From: Gracilariopsis chorda
Taxonomy: Eukaryota > Rhodophyta > Florideophyceae > Gracilariales > Gracilariaceae
Assembly: GCA_003194525.1 (NCBI GenBank)
Contig: NBIV01000011.1
Span: 496,001 to 560,000, forward strand
DNA length: 64,000 bases
Direction of reading: 5' to 3'
The notes below the pieces were generated by a model that saw only the letters and a list, made by a program, of their open reading frames with translations, was not told where the DNA came from and did not search any database. The position numbers and the translations under genes were made by a program. Below, piece by piece: positions 31,162-42,950 of this stretch (the first letter of the stretch is position 1; every line of letters starts with the position of its first letter).

Positions 31162-32244
31162 TTATGACCGCTGCATTGTAGAATGGTCATTATTCTTAGA
31201 GTATTGTGTAGACAACTCTCCTCCCATGCTTTTGGAGGAGAGCTGACACGCAATGGAGCACGCAGAGGCAGCTGACCTGTGCTGACACTCGACCTCACCC
31301 ATTTTAATAGGGCTTTGCAGGGCTATGTCTCGTCCCTGGGAAAAGAGGTATCGTACAATCAGGTAAAGAATTGCTAAAATGGCTATTATATTTTCTCCCC
31401 CCCAGCAGCAAAAGCATTCCAAGTGTTTTCCGCTTTCCAATATTAGCCGTATCTGCGTGGCGCTCACAGCTTCGACCGTGAGCTCGCTCAAGATATCATC
31501 GTGTTTTGCGGTGTATGCCAGAACCCCAAACTGGTGGGATTTGTAGGGGTGGTAGTGGTTGAGATACGTACCGTCTTTGCCTTGTGATCTTATTGTGTCG
31601 CCTGTATACAGAGACAGCACGTTGTTGATTTCCACGAAGTTGTTACTTTGAGCTGTCACATGGGCATCGAAAATGTCATATTGATCTGGTCTCGAGGATA
31701 GCGCTTCGAATAAGTTTTTCTTCAGCCTCGGGTCCAGGACGGGGGTGAAGAATGCCCCATTCTCCGCATTAAGTGCACTGTTTGACTCACGATTAGCAAA
31801 CCTATTTCGGGGAACGATGACCAAGGCTGAATTCAGTTGTGTCTGTGTGAGGTAAGAACTCACAGAAGCGTCGAGAAAGGATGGGTGTGCAGCACCGCGG
31901 GAACGGAGGTCGGAAACAACGACTTCGAGAAGAGGGGAGACAGGTGAACACGAGTCCATCGTACGGTCTGTCAAGGCCTGTACGGGTCCATAGTGAGTGG
32001 GGAGATCGGCGTTGAGCGAGGGATTTTCGGTCAGGATGTGTGCGGAGAAATATATCGTACGGAAAGGTTGAATTGTAAACGCTAGAGCGATGAGCACTGC
32101 AAGAGGGATAATAAACAAAAGCATGTTCATCATGGCAGCAGTATGTACGACGAATTTATTGTCGAGATAGGATGGGCGCGTGCAGATCAAAACCTGTGTC
32201 TTAGATTGTCGTTGAGGCGTGCAGAACTTTGACCAGAGTGACAA
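31162..32244 (-). CDS. Hypothetical two-pass membrane protein
   Basis: An uninterrupted 360-codon frame of unknown function. A hydrophobic segment at about residues 38-58 (L-L-F-I-I-P-L-A-V-L-I-A-L) follows a basic, cytosolic-looking N-terminus. A second segment lies near 285-301 (I-I-A-I-L-A-I-L-Y-L-I-V). The 220 residues between them would face the lumen or exterior. The last 59 residues are hydrophilic. I recognise no family. The intact length among decayed elements argues for a real host gene or a recently active element gene. The N-terminal F-V-V-H-T-A-A plus membrane segment resembles an open frame read down from 11229. Confidence 0.5.
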   Translation of the reverse strand: MSLWSKFCTPQRQSKTQVLICTRPSYLDNKFVVHTAAMMNMLLFIIPLAVLIALAFTIQPFRTIYFSAHILTENPSLNADLPTHYGPVQALTDRTMDSCSPVSPLLEVVVSDLRSRGAAHPSFLDASVSSYLTQTQLNSALVIVPRNRFANRESNSALNAENGAFFTPVLDPRLKKNLFEALSSRPDQYDIFDAHVTAQSNNFVEINNVLSLYTGDTIRSQGKDGTYLNHYHPYKSHQFGVLAYTAKHDDILSELTVEAVSATQIRLILESGKHLECFCCWGGENIIAILAILYLIVRYLFSQGRDIALQSPIKMGEVECQHRSAASACSIACQLSSKSMGGELSTQYSKNNDHSTMQRS

Positions 32245-32436
32245 AGAGCGATTCCCTTTACTGCCTGGTTCGTCGTCTTCGGGGGGGGAAGCTATCGATT
32301 AAGCGTGTGCTTTAAATCTACTTTCTTAGCTTTGGTGGGCAGCGGTCGGGGTTGCTGAGCGCTCTCAGACGTGAATATTTGCGGAGATCAGACGCTACTG
32401 CAGATAGCGGTAAGGGATTGTTAGAGGGTTAGCTTT

Positions 32437-34865
32437 TCAAAAGAGCTTACAGTCCGCGTCAAAAGTATAAGACCGGCCATGTAGAAAACACCAGTCATAA
32501 TCCATGCTGGTGGAGTTTTGCGGATGCTTCTTTTCAGTAACCGTGCTCTGAGTGAGTCGTAAAGCTGGAGTTCCGCCATCACTAACAACTTTTCCGCGGA
32601 CTAAACGAACTGGAGCTTGCAATGGCGCTGCTTCCCATATAACTTGACTTGTAGAGCGGTTGGTCTGGAGGATGTTCCCTACTTCTGTGACTGTGGCAGT
32701 TGGATTCACGTGAGTAGATAATGCGTCCGGGACCTTTCGGCAAATTGTTTCGTCTTTCGTTTGGAGCCGATTGGAAGATCTGACCTCAATTGCATCCGTT
32801 TCACCTTTTCGACTCTTCCAATCAGCTCGCATTTCCAAGTAATCACAGAGTCTGTCATGAAGATGTTATCCATTGGCCACATCTCAACGTCAACAAAGCT
32901 CTTCACAACTTCGGTTTAATTTTTCGATAGCTAGCAATGGCCAGTTTTATATTGAAACACATATCGGCATGGGAAAACTCTCTGCCTCCCAGAAGAACAT
33001 CACAAACTGACCTTGTTTCTTCTTTGAAAGTTATATTAGTATGGGAATCACAAGGCTGAAGAAAATGTGAAGTATTGGCGGGAAGTTGAATGACATGTAT
33101 CTTAAACCTCTCGCATTCTACAAACAAGTCTGTACCTTTGCGAGAGCTATGCACATCAAGCAAGAGCAATAGTGACTTTGGAGGCAACAAGACCTGACGA
33201 GCGAATTCTGCGAAATGCTTCGTGACATGTGTAGAAGTTGCATGATCCATACTTTCCTTTTGTGAACATCGGACGACTGTACCGGTGTGGATCCAGGTAT
33301 TGTTGTGGTGCAATACCCGACGAAGGGAAAGACACGCAAACGCGTTCGTATCCTTCTCTGTAAAGCGGGGCAACACTACACAGAGCCACCCGCGGTGGGC
33401 GAGCCAGTCGGGTGGAAGTCCGAGGCTCAACGTCACGACCGGCGTGCAGGTGTACGGTATAACTGGAAAGAAAGGGCGAGACAAGCGAGAAAGAAATAAG
33501 GAATCACCGGCAAACACGGGGGTGCTGCCTGTATCGGGGGAAATACAGAAGATATAATAGAACAAGCAGAGCGGATGGTAACACGACGCAGAATGCGGTT
33601 CGAGATGCCAAGAGGTGAAGTAACTAGTCCCGCATCAGGCGTTGGCTCTCTGATGGATTTTACCAATTACCAGGGGTTCCTGAGTCAGAGCCGAACACTC
33701 GATTGTTGTGTTTACCTTCCAGCAGTGAGTTCCAAGTCGCCTCCTAAGTATACTCGGCGCTGGCCCTCTGTCGGGCAGCTATATTAAAAGAAGTAAATAG
33801 AATATAGCTATTCCTAAATAGTAGATGCAACCACCACTTACACGCGTGCTAAGTGTTCCGAAGTAACAAGTAAACTAATGTCCATTAAAATGTGCAAGTA
33901 ACCTAGGCGTCGAGTAACTGACCTCCGATTCATATATCGGGTACGTCCGCTGCGATGTGATCACTCTGCATATATGAGTCGCAAAGTGCGATAAACCTCC
34001 GCGAACGCTTTGCACTACAATTGTAGCCAAGCCACTTGTAGTTTGGATACAAGAGACTAACAGTATCTTGCTCGATTTCTTCCATTCACTTTGGCATACA
34101 CTTTTTTCCTTCTGCGATAAGAAAAGGTTGTGCAAGTTTCCCAGAGCTTTAACCAATCATAACGGCAGTGCGATGCCTGCCATTCTCTCTCAGGTCATGA
34201 CGTATGCCGGAAAGATGACTACTGAAAGCTGAAAATAATCTCAATCTGTGACCATGCGAAGCATTCATAGCTGTGTCGTCTAGATTCCTGATATGATATG
34301 GATCTTGGAAAGGTTCAAGTTCTTGTTTTTGGAGCTCTGTTATAAGTGTACTAAGCGTCTTCAAATGGTCGATATTTTCACCTGCAAAGTACTTGTACGA
34401 CATGTATTCGGCGTAACTAAACGTTATAGAACGGTCCCGTGCACGGAATGAACGAATGGCTGCATCAGAGGTAACAAAACGCTGGTATCAAACCCGTCCA
34501 TCGGCAGTTACATCTGCGATTAGACTTTTCATTTGGTTTGCATCGAATGCAAATCCGCGCTGACCTGCATAAATAACTCGCTTAACAATCGCTTCTTCTT
34601 CTGTTTGGCTTAGAGTGGTTGGTCTACATGGATTAAAGTCTACAGGATTCAAAAGCTTGTGTAGTTTGGTTCTGTTTGTCAATTTTTTTACTTGGAACAA
34701 GAGATAGGTTGTCGCACATGAAAGATAACAGCCTGAAGCAACGTTTTGTGGGATACAGCCGCTTTTGAAGAGTGCTACCGTGCGAATGCGGTTTGCTTGT
34801 TCCTCTCTTCTACGTTCGAGATTGCGTTTCAGACGGGCTGTTTGGCACTGCATGGAAAGTGGCAT
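32437..34865 (-). pseudogene. pogo/Tigger-like transposase, interrupted by an LTR
   Basis: From the right, a CENP-B/Tc5-type helix-turn-helix block (L-S-Q-T-E-E-E-A-I-V, then R-G-F-A-F-D) lies at 34865-34488. The first catalytic Asp of the DDE_1 fold follows in R-N-L-D-D-T-A-M-N near 34280. A solo LTR then interrupts at 34019-33304. Beyond it, L-L-L-L-L-D-V-H-S-S-R gives the second Asp near 33150 and L-P-A-N-T-S-H-F-L-Q-P-C-D the third near 33050. A degenerate tail reaches about 32437. Frames change several times, so it is dead. Terminal inverted repeats were not found. Confidence 0.75.
33304..34019 (-). mobile_element. Solo LTR, family 4, inserted in the pogo-like gene
   Basis: The plus-strand ends are TGTGGTGCAATACCCG and GCTTTGCACTACA. 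The perfect target duplication ATTGT lies at 33299-33303 and 34020-34024. Length is 716 bp. The left part carries the same style of short palindromes (for example CCACCCgcGGTGGG). Confidence 0.88.
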
Positions 34866-35530
34866 GGTTGTGCAGCAAATGTTCTTGGGTGGAGGGGAAG
34901 GGAGTTGGGCGCGTTGTTGAACGGTTTGGGAATCTTGGGCGAGGGTTTAGTGGAAGCGCTGGGATAGGAGATTACGTCATTCGCAGTTTCACAGTCTGAA
35001 ATAAAGATCTTTCTCAAATTAAGCCCTTCTCACTGCTAACCCGTACCCATTGGATCGTAAAATGTTGAAAATATGTCTACTAGATTGTATTTTACTGGCC
35101 AATTAGATGCTTCGCGCCGCTCGCTCCTGCGTGAGATTTGCCGGGCATTCCGTTAACCGGTCTTAGTATACTACTTTATGCTAGTTCTACCTATTTTTCG
35201 TACTCTATCCTGAGAAATAACAAGATAGCTAAGAGGAACTGCAATAAGGTCTACACAATTGCTTGTGTGATATTGCGAATCCGGGATTGCTCCCTGAAGA
35301 GCTCATGGGTTATTCTCCAAGCAATATCAAGTTGCTTGTCCATCCGCTTTGGGCTGACAGAAACCACGATATAAACTGCTATCCATTGGATTTGAACCCT
35401 GCTACACGTAGTTGAACATAACAGCAGCAGATGCAAATACATCTGGTGAACGCATCATGCTGTAGATAGCTTGTTTTTATTCGTGAATTTGCTCTCATTT
35501 TTAGGAACACATACACACTAACCCTTTTGC
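34866..35530. other. Intergenic stretch
   Basis: No recognisable gene or repeat. T-rich, with only short open frames. Confidence 0.4.
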
Positions 35531-35816
35531 TGTAGTTGTTGTGGCACAGGCCCGTGTCTAGAGCACGCAGCCGTGGCAGCCAAGCTGTGAGTGGACCTTA
35601 CGCCAGACGTACGGAGCTTACGCTGCTCGCAGTGAGCTGCGCGAGCTCAAGCTGAGAAGTAGGAAAATAAAGAAAAGGTCGATCTGATCCTGATTAGGAC
35701 TGAGAAAGACAGAGAGGGGGAAGAACTTTAGCTCCCAAGAAATACTTGCCAGTGAGATAGAGGAAGTGGTTTTGCTGCGCGTTATCCGCACGCCTCAACA
35801 CTCGATCGCAACGACA
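35531..35816 (+). repeat. 5' LTR of the RT-less element
   Basis: Pairs with 39606-39892 over its full length. No primer binding site beginning TGG directly follows; the next bases are ATTACGGGCCCAG. Confidence 0.8.
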
Positions 35817-35899
35817 ATTACGGGCCCAGACCTTTTTTTGTCTACCATGTCGAATTCTCACGACGTTCCGAAACTCGAAAGTGCATTTGATGTGCTTCA

Positions 35900-37195
35900 A
35901 TGGCATTAAAATGTTTCCGAATTGATAGGCACAATTCGGATCGCTTCTCAGGATGGGTCCAATACACGATACAAAACCATGTTCACGATTCTTGGCGTAT
36001 AATATTCGAACAAGGCTTATCTCCGGCACAGAAAAGTATCGTGGAAGAAGCACAAGCAAAAGGGCATATTGACTTTCGTCAAGAGGACCAAAGTCGAGCT
36101 GTTAAAGAAATTGTCGATCTTATTGCTGTAGACCCGCCCTTTTCCATGGTTAATCGCCTTATTACTTCGTTCAACAAAGTATCCAGCTGCAGCCATCGCA
36201 AACAAAAAGACTTAGTCATATTTGTTGATCGTTTCCGTGGTCTTGCCTCAAAGCACCTTATACACACCGGGTTTGGTACTTCAAGCTACGTCGGGGAGGT
36301 ATTGCTTACTACGTTCATCAACCATGCCAATCTGCAGGAGAAGACTCTTCAAAACGCCATCTTTTAGCTCCTCTCACAGGCGCAGTCCTGTGTTGACCAG
36401 GGTGATGTGGTTCTTGAAGGAGCTAATGTGAGCTTTTCGGTTATTCAACAGGTCTGAGAAGCATCCCGCTCCCTTGTCCAAGCACTTGAGCCAGTGGAGA
36501 TCCCGGAGGACTATGATGGCGTCAAAACCCTCCTCCAAAACTACCGCAGGAGAATTAACAGTATCTTCGATACCCTCGCCTTGCAAGCTGCTAAGTTGCC
36601 TGAGAATAAGGGCGATAGCAAGCATGAGAACATCACGGCAATTTCGAAATCCCCGACCCCTCGCGTGGTGCAGAGATTAGATGACGTGGTCTCCGTGTTA
36701 CATTCTTTTTCCTCAGCAACTGAACAAGCTTCACCCGCGACGTCACGGAATGACCTCGAAGCCATCGTCCAAGAGCGCGTTCAAAAGGCGCTCTTGTCGC
36801 ATGGGGTTGGTTCAACGGACGCGGAATCTCGCCGGAAGCCTGAATACTCTGCTTCTGCGAGTAAGAAGAAGAATAAGGGGAGGAATCCTTCTTATGAATC
36901 ATCGAAGGACAAGAACGGGAACGCATCTGAGAGAGCCAACAAGGGCAAGCCAGTCTCGAAAGGGTGCTGTTGGGACCGTGGTTCACGGGACCACTTTCAA
37001 AATTCAAAGGATTGCACGTTCAATGCTGGGGAAACCAATGTCGATAAGATGCATCCCCTTTCCAAGAAGTATTTTGAGAAAAAGAAGTCTTCGGACGTTT
37101 TTTTTTTCGCAGAGGCTCCACGCCCTCGAATGACAATCAAGCCTAATCGTTCAACGAGGAGCCAGAAAGGATGCCCCTGGTCAGGAAGATCCTAA
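35900..37195 (+). pseudogene. gag-like gene of the RT-less element
   Basis: The first frame (35900-36367) has a gag-like helical region (D-R-F-R-G-L-A-S-K-H, then E-V-L-L-T-T-F-I-N). It ends at TAG. The second frame (36494-37195) carries an S/K-rich linker and a degenerate knuckle, C-C-W-D-R-G-S-R-D-H-F-Q-N-S-K-D-C, that keeps Cys and His residues at the right end but has lost the standard C-x2-C start. The gene is broken by stops between the two frames. Assignment rests on position before the protease-like and integrase segments and on the knuckle remnant. Confidence 0.6.
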
Positions 37196-37384
37196 CCTGG
37201 TAATCGATGTTAGCTGCCCTCGCAAGTTTTGTGGTATTTAAGTCAGCACTGAGGATTACTTCGGCACTTGGGAGCGCATAAAAGCTTCGTCAGATAGACA
37301 CTGAACCGTTTTATCACTGGTATGGGACCAATTGCGACGGCGCTTGTCTCGTTCTTGCCATCTGAGGTCTCCAATTTGTGGATG

Positions 37385-38936
37385 TCAGTAGCCAACAGGC
37401 GTCAATTCCATTCTATATGGTCGATGGAGATGGTCTGTTGCTTGTAGGCAACGAATTGCTGCATCAAAGCAACCTCCTCGGCAACGACCAGCTTCTGGTG
37501 CTCCTGAAAGGGGTGCTGGTTGACCTTGAACTACTACTTCAGATGTACAGCTAGCGTCCTCCAGGCGACCCAAGAGACACTATTCGAAGGAGGCTTCTGG
37601 TCGTGCCATCAACGGAGGAATCCATTCGCTCGTACTTTTATTCATATCGAAACCTCCTATCGAGGAATCCATCGAAAGTTCTTCTGGATAAATATGCCAA
37701 TCGGAAGATTTGTCGCCAATTTGCCGCAAGGCTTCATGGGTTCACTCATCTAACGTTTGATGATACGCGTGAGATATGTCTGAGAGCGGGTGTGTTGACT
37801 CCTGTGCTCCAGCAAGCGTTGGAAGCAGTTGTGGAGAAATGCACTACGCGCAGGAGTACCGGCTGTCCGTTGTTATCACAGAAGGTTTCGTTCCGCCTTT
37901 TACTGGTTCCCTTCAACAATCATGTGCAGGTTGACTTCTCCTTCATCTCTGAATTGGAGAATCTTCCAATCCTTCACATGGTAGATCTATCGTCGGCATT
38001 TTCCGTTACGGTGATGCTGGAGACTCGCGAGCTAGGCGAGGTGAACATTGCTTCGGGCATCACTAGGTCAAATTTCATGGTCCCCCGCAGTCATTGTCAG
38101 GGGACCCAGAAATCGACAAAAAAGTCTTTAAGGACTTTCTTGCTGCTCACTCCATCACGTTTGAGCCAAGCCCGGCTCATAGACACAATAAGATGGGGGT
38201 TTTTGAGTCAAAAATTGCCATTGTTAGGCATATACCGACGCGGGTTCTCCACGATGCCCAGTACTTTGCGGCTACTCACAGCTCTACGTTCATCTTCTCG
38301 GAGATTCTGTCCAAGGCTACCTTTTTGAGTAACGTCATGTACGGTGGTCTGAAGATGAGTTGCTTCGAACTTGTGCGTTTGTATACGCCAAGCTTGATCT
38401 GTCTACCACAAACTCGAATTACGGCCGAGCTGCTGAATGCCTACCATGAGCAGTCTGCGTGACGAGCCATTCAGACCTTAGACAAAACTCGTTCGCGGCA
38501 AATGCTGACCACAACACACTTCCCAAAGGACTCACCGGTATACTATTTCAAACCGGGTCCAAAGTTCTGAGTATGGAAAGTGGCGTACGTGCGTGATGCC
38601 CAAGGTTACTCTCTTCTGCTTTCGTCAAATCAACAACATCCTGGACCGAGCATTAGTGCAGCCTATGAGGATGTAAGGCTTGTGCCGAAGTCCGCGCTTC
38701 TGATTGAGCTTGACCAAATGGGTTTTACATCCCCACACAGCGCTGCTCCCCCTAAGTCACACTCGATTCTGAATGAAATTGGTGACGGAGAAAAAGATGT
38801 GCGTGAGACCAATAAACCCCCTGCATCCGTGAACGACATCCAAGATGTAGTGAAGAAGGCCAGTATCGACTTTCTCTTCAATGGCACAGAGAAATCTCTA
38901 TGGTCTTTCCATCCCAATTTTCACTCCTTACTATAA
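37385..38936 (+). pseudogene. Protease-like and integrase region of the RT-less element
   Basis: A possible protease remnant (F-Y-M-V-D-G-D-G-L-L-L-V-G-N-E) is near 37410. The integrase core shows V-Q-V-D-F-S-F-I at about 37930 for the first Asp, G-D-P-E-I-D for the second near 38100, and M-G-V-F-E-S-K-I for the Glu near 38200, in that order. A frame change of one base near 38090 separates the first from the later motifs. C-terminal sequence (Y-E-D-V-R-L-V-P) follows to about 38936, then another open stretch to 39290 that is downstream of integrase and without RT motifs. Confidence 0.65.
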
Positions 38937-39605
38937 GGTCGATAAGCTAAAAGTAGTGGAACTTCCGACAATGGATATTGGTAAGCCGCATAACCCTCCG
39001 CGTCCTGAGAAGGACGTTGGGTCGACTGCGCTTAAACTGGCAACCATTCCTTGTGATTTGCAGTCCGCGGAGCACGAGATCCTGAAACAGGCAAAGAGGG
39101 TTCTTGGTATTCACCATGTCTCGGAAGCTCACACAGAGTTTCTCCCACGCTGGATTGTCGAAAAGGCAATTTCGAAGGAAAAGAAAGTTTATGCCAGATG
39201 CTTTGCTGAGTTGAAGTGGTCTTTGCTACTAAAAACTGCAAACATAATTTCCTTGCATCTTTTCTTTCATATCATACATGACGGTGAATGAGGTGCAATC
39301 TACGTGAAGTGTCACTTCGTGCCAATTGGGAACACGGACGGGGAAAAAGAGGGAATCTGGAAAGATTCATGGATTCTGTCCTGCAATAAGTGCGCACTGA
39401 CCCACGGTTGCCGCCATACTAGTTCTTCATCAGTTGTCTCTGGATGCTTTATTGCGCTACGGCGTTTTTCCGCGATTGTTATGCTACTATGAGCTGTACT
39501 GCCGTTATCGTTCGCAATTGTGTTATCATTGGCGATGATTCTTGTGCCCGATACGCTCTACCGTTTCTCTTAGCCGTTGCAGTCGTCGGCTAGCGGAGGG
39601 TGTGC

Positions 39606-39892
39606 TGTAGTTGTTTTACTGCAGCCTCGTGTCTAGAGCATGCAGCCACGGCAGCCAAGCTGTGAGTGGACCTTACTCGAGACGTACGGAGCTCTCGCTG
39701 CTCGTAGTGAGCAGCCCCAGCTCACGCCCAGAAGTAGGGAAATAAAGACAAGGCCGATCTGATCCCGGGGAGGACCCGAAGAGGATAGACACGGCGGAGA
39801 AATTCAGCTCCCAAAACATACTTGCCGGTGAGATTGACGAAGCGGCTCTGCTGCGCGTTACCCGCATGCATCAACATTCGGTCGCAACAACA
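39606..39892 (+). repeat. 3' LTR of the RT-less element
   Basis: Counterpart of 35531-35816. Confidence 0.8.
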
Positions 39893-41340
39893 ACTTTGTC
39901 CGCCCACATTCAATTACTATCATTCAAGTTCCAAATTCTCTATTCGCTCAATAACTTCTAACCAAGACAGATTCGCGTCTATGATATTTGTGTACGTGTA
40001 GCACGCTAGGGCGTGAACGTAGTTACACGATCATTGCGTAATTTCAATACATTGGAGCTAGAACTATATATTACCAGCGTGCCGTAAGTGACTGCATTGT
40101 TGAAGCAGGCAATACTTGATGTCAGCAAATTACATATATCCTTGTGTCATTAAAAAAATTGAATTGCGTACACAACAAAACAGTACCTAAGCAAAAACTC
40201 ACGTAGTAAAAAAAGGCTAGAGAAAAATGTAATGACCAAGAATAAACGTAAAGCCAAAGCTCATTGCACATCTGTATTTAAACGCTTCCAATTTCCTTGA
40301 AGAACCGTCATGAGACCATATCAACCTCACCAGCTTCTTACGCATTCATCCATGACATTCCTTTTTCCACAATATTTTTTCCATTAACCCCATCACTCCT
40401 TCACATGCAATAACCGCTCTTGAAATTTTTCAAAATGTGTTTATCGAACGCGAAGAGGAATTTGCAACATTTTCGTTCGAAGACGAAAGCCCAGATTCTG
40501 ATGAGTAAAAAGATTCAGACAGCCCACTTTACGACATTTTTTAAAATAAAGGAGAATTAGAATCCATTTTAATAATGACAAATTATTCTGCCAGAGAATT
40601 TGAATCCGTATGGAATAGCATTCAAATGAATATGATCAAAATTTGGAACCTTGGCCAAGCGAAAAACTTTTGCTTCAAGACGAAGGATGCATTATTTGTG
40701 TTTCTCACGGTCTTGAAGCACTATGGGCACTGTAGTTTCATGGCGAATATTTTCATTTTCAAGTAATTTACTTTTGAACGCGTAATTATGAACTTCTTGA
40801 CGATGACCGGTGTAGAGTTTTACAATTATCTCCTAGCAACTGCCAACTCTTAATAAACGCTAAAGAAAATGATGCGGAATAATAATACGTTTGCCAATTT
40901 TGAATTTGCGTGGTATGGAACAGATGTCACATTTCAACAATCGTTTCGTTCGTCGGAAAATTTGGCGTAGGAAAAGAAGTATTTTAGTGATAAGTAACAT
41001 CTTTACGGATATAAAGTAGAAAGTTCTGTTTTGCCTAGCCGTATTGCTATTGATTGCAGTGAGCATGCTCCTTGTTGCATTCCTTATATTGGTTTTTTTT
41101 TAAGTAATTCGGATTTTCATCGAAAGGATTAGAGAAGCGGGACGACGAAAACAATATATTGGACGCTGGACTTCTATCAGAAAAATATGAATATAAGTGG
41201 GCTGTAATAATAGGTAACGGTTATAAAGGTGCAGTTGAGCACGTTTGTGCTATTCATCCTGTCATCACGTAGTGTACACGTAGCGACACACAATAACGTC
41301 CCTGCCCTCCGGGGAGACGGCCAGACTGAAGAGAGCATCG
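39893..41340. other. A/T-rich intergenic stretch
   Basis: No gene recognised; short open frames at 40575-40766 and 40860-41066 have no domain. Base composition is clearly more A/T-rich than in the flanking elements. Confidence 0.5.
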
Positions 41341-41659
41341 ATTCTCTCTTGTCTCACATCCTAAGAAAAAGCCAAAATTTGGAATTTTGTCAAGGAGCCA
41401 AAAAGTAAACAATGGTAAGATATTAAGCGACAGAATTATAGTAGACTATTTTGGAACATTTTGTTCTTTGTGGGGTGTTTGGTGCCACAAATATCGTTCA
41501 GAAGAGAATTTTTATGACAAAATATTTTTGTTTTGTTTGTCTTTGACAAATTCACATATATTGTGGCATCCGTTGAGAGCAGATGATTTGGATTTTACAA
41601 CGGCTATAGAAATCATCTCCATCATATTAGAGACGGTATTTCTCAAAAGCAAAGATTGA
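41341..41659 (+). pseudogene. Harbinger/DDE_4-type transposase C-terminal fragment
   Basis: The translation reads S-H-P-K-K-K-P-K-F-G-I-L ... D-R-I-I-V-D-Y-F-G, then L-W, then Y-R-S-E-E-N-F-Y-D, then L-T-N-S-H-I-L-W-H-P-L-R. This is the order at the end of DDE_4 (PIF/Harbinger-like) transposases: R-x-x-V-E-x-F-F-G, a tryptophan helix and L-T-N-x-H. Upstream catalytic motifs are absent, so only the C-terminal part remains. Confidence 0.55.
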
Positions 41660-42732
41660 AGCAGAATAAATATAGGGTAAAGAGACAGAGAAGGTTAGGT
41701 TCTAGATTGAATGTGATAGACTCGAACGACGAAACAATTAACCCAGCAAATGACCAGTAAACAACGCAGTTAATGTTATTGTCTTCTATACACAGCTTTT
41801 TTGTTAATGATGTTGAGTTATCTATATGCGATGCAATTGCATGTAACGTATAATGGGTTCCAAACCTATGAATTAGTCCTAAAGCTATGTTTTTGCGCAA
41901 GGAATGAATCCCTACGTAATTGATCGGTAACTGTATTGTAGACCTATTGTATGTTTGTGTGGACTGAGTCCCAGATCCGTAGAGAACAGTGCAGATTGAT
42001 CAGCCAGAACCGTTCATCTCTCTGGATATAACAGAGACTTGTATGGCAATGTTCTAACTACCGTATATCTTTCGATGACCCAAAGGTTCCTGTTCTCTGC
42101 GAGAAACCCATTCGGCACTCCATTTCTCTTCCCCCAAGGGCGGAGGGAAGACGGGTAGACTTTGGAAAGATAATTCTGCTTGTGCCTGTCACCGATGTTT
42201 TGTTCCTGTGGTTTTTTTATGAGCGCACGCTCTTCATGCCGAAAGCGTGATAAGAGTCCATTTCAAGGAATTCCTTTCTCTGTAAATATTTCAGCAACCT
42301 GGGCGGCCATTATGTAACTATCGGAGTCTCTCCAAGCCATTGGTGTTCTTCTTATAGACGATAAAATACCCCACCTGCACTTAAAGCACCCGCACATGAC
42401 ATAATGATCAACGTCGTCAACCGCTAATGGGCAATACCTACTCTTTTGCAGTTAGATCGACACGTGGCGTAGGCAAATGGCGTGACCAACGTATACCAGC
42501 AAAAACGCTGTTTGTGCATTTCACAAGGCAATTATTGCGATGCAATCATTGTGTTTCAAATGCTCAAGCAGTGTTTTACATGACGCATTCAACCGTTTCT
42601 GGAACATGATCAATAGGTGGCGGACCGGAGAGACTAACCTTTCCTGCTAAAGCTAACCGCTGCCGCACTTCCAAGAAAAGTCCAGCGAGACGCACTCTTG
42701 TTCCTCCAACGACATAGAAACCCTGCTTTCGT
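41660..42732. other. Intergenic stretch
   Basis: Nothing recognisable beyond short open frames. Confidence 0.4.
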
Positions 42733-42950
42733 GGCGTCAAAGTTGTCCTAGCCCATCTGGAATCACGATGCTAAATCGCTTTGCGCTGGATACAGTTGTG
42801 GTGAGAGACCACTGCAAGGTGCTGGCGAGTCCCGCTCAGGGCACATGCAGTTCCGCCCGTCGAGGTGTGCCGACCTTCCGAAAAGGCTATAAAACATTAA
42901 AGTTACGCCGGATGAGGAAGCCAACTGGAGATGCGATTGAGTCTATTAGG

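Larger units (their letters stand above)
35531..39892 (+). mobile_element. LTR element with gag, protease-like and integrase parts but no RT
   Basis: Direct LTRs of about 286 bp (35531-35816 and 39606-39892), roughly 80 percent alike, flank a 3.8-kb interior. Each begins TGTAGTTGTT and ends CGCAACRACA. Both contain the block TGTCTAGAGCAYGCAGCC and, later, CTGTGAGTGGACCTTAC. The interior encodes gag-like, protease-like and integrase segments in that order. Only about 1.1 kb lies between the integrase and the 3' LTR, and it shows no RT or RNase H motif. LTR divergence indicates an old insertion. A target duplication is not convincing. Confidence 0.75.

Noticed and set aside
35380..35415. tRNA T-arm-like GGGTTCAAATCC on the minus strand
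   Set aside because: No five-base T stem, acceptor or anticodon arm can be folded around it.
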